Below are positions 5,400-5,562 of a stretch of 5,562 nt of DNA, in pieces. Position numbers and translations under genes: made by a program. Position 1 is the stretch's first letter. Each line of letters starts with the position of its first letter. The notes beneath the pieces are model-generated. The model searched no databases, was not told where the DNA came from, and worked only from the letters and a program-made list of their open reading frames with translations. Origin of the DNA: an uncultured Armatimonadota bacterium (lineage in GTDB: Bacteria; Armatimonadota; Fimbriimonadia; Fimbriimonadales; Fimbriimonadaceae); the NCBI GenBank assembly GCA_946478935.1, contig CAMLEL010000192.1, positions 1 to 5,562 on the forward strand, written 5' to 3'.

Positions 5400-5562
5400 G
5401 ACCTTCTGTTCCCAATCTGGTACCCAGACCCTGATTTGGCGAGTGTCGCGACCATGTTCCCGTGTCCATCGTACACCGGATATGCCACGGTCGACCCAGT
5501 GGAAGTGACCGTTTCGATCCTATCGATCCCTCGGGCACCCAAAGCGTTCCTCGTCACCGTCG
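5396..5562 (-). CDS. RHS/YD-repeat protein, tail fragment ending inside the conserved core (5' end outside window)
   Basis: The frame enters from the right edge and ends at TGA 5398-5396; 54 residues are visible. It reads LGARGIDRIE, then about 10 residues, then YPVYDGHGNMVATLAKSG, then GYQIGNRRS. The YDGHGNMVA stretch is the classic YD-repeat signature of RHS proteins, large cell-surface or secreted shells that often carry a C-terminal toxin. In complete relatives the GNRRS-type segment runs directly into YDAWG and then the hyperconserved RHS core with the DPxGLxxG boundary and a variable tip. Here a stop follows S at once, so the core is cut short. The fragment may be a degraded gene, a displaced RHS end left by recombination, or a frameshifted copy. 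Its stop overlaps the GTG start of the next leftward gene. The family call is firm; whether the protein works is doubtful. Confidence 0.75.
   Translation of the reverse strand, partial: TVTRNALGARGIDRIETVTSTGSTVAYPVYDGHGNMVATLAKSGSGYQIGNRRS

Noticed and set aside
5307..5562. + strand frame open to the right edge (includes ATG 5454, MFPCPSYTGYATV...)
   Set aside because: It looks protein-like, but it is exactly antisense to the RHS fragment, whose YD-repeat signature is far stronger evidence.

Overview
The window is about 57% GC by eye, with leaderless spacing, Shine-Dalgarno-type start sites and intrinsic terminators, so it is bacterial. A Sec-type signal peptide on a large protease with tandem Ig-like domains, plus a YD/RHS-repeat protein, fits a Gram-negative-type or similarly secretory environmental bacterium. 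The wording of the RHS fragment (LGARGID..., YDGHGNMVATL) reminds me of Armatimonadota (Fimbriimonas-like) RHS proteins, but this is a weak impression and not a classification.

Left and centre, all on the + strand: the C-terminal part of a TPR-like helical-repeat protein runs off the left edge (3-701). A 153-bp gap with repeated and mutually exclusive hairpin elements follows. Next comes a complete 911-residue secreted subtilisin-family (S8) protease with a prodomain, four Ig-like repeats and a C-terminal fibronectin-III-like domain (855-3590). It is closed by a very strong intrinsic terminator (3605-3642). After the terminator, a complete classical SDR oxidoreductase (3685-4479) is followed at 6 bp by a small gene with its own ribosome binding site (4486-4855). 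That small gene appears to be split by a single-base frameshift at a GGGG run just after tandem AGA-AGG codons; repaired, it would encode about 122 residues of unknown function.

Right end, on the - strand and convergent with the above: the tail of an RHS/YD-repeat protein enters from the right edge and stops in the middle of the conserved RHS core (5562-5396). Its TGA overlaps, as GTGA, the GTG start of a 69-residue cysteine-pair protein with a hydrophobic segment (5399-5190). This little gene is not described by any name I know. Downstream of it lie about 300 nt without a convincing gene. They hold a palindrome, a 20-bp direct repeat, two abutting hairpins (one with a GAAA tetraloop when read on the - strand) and a hairpin plus T-tract that reads as a - strand terminator at 4875-4894. 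That terminator lies exactly between the two convergent transcription units.

The protease, SDR and RHS blocks do not form an obvious pathway; they look like adjacent independent units. The most unusual part is the right-hand block: a truncated RHS end translationally coupled to a small zinc-ribbon-like membrane protein, followed by a structured 3' RNA.
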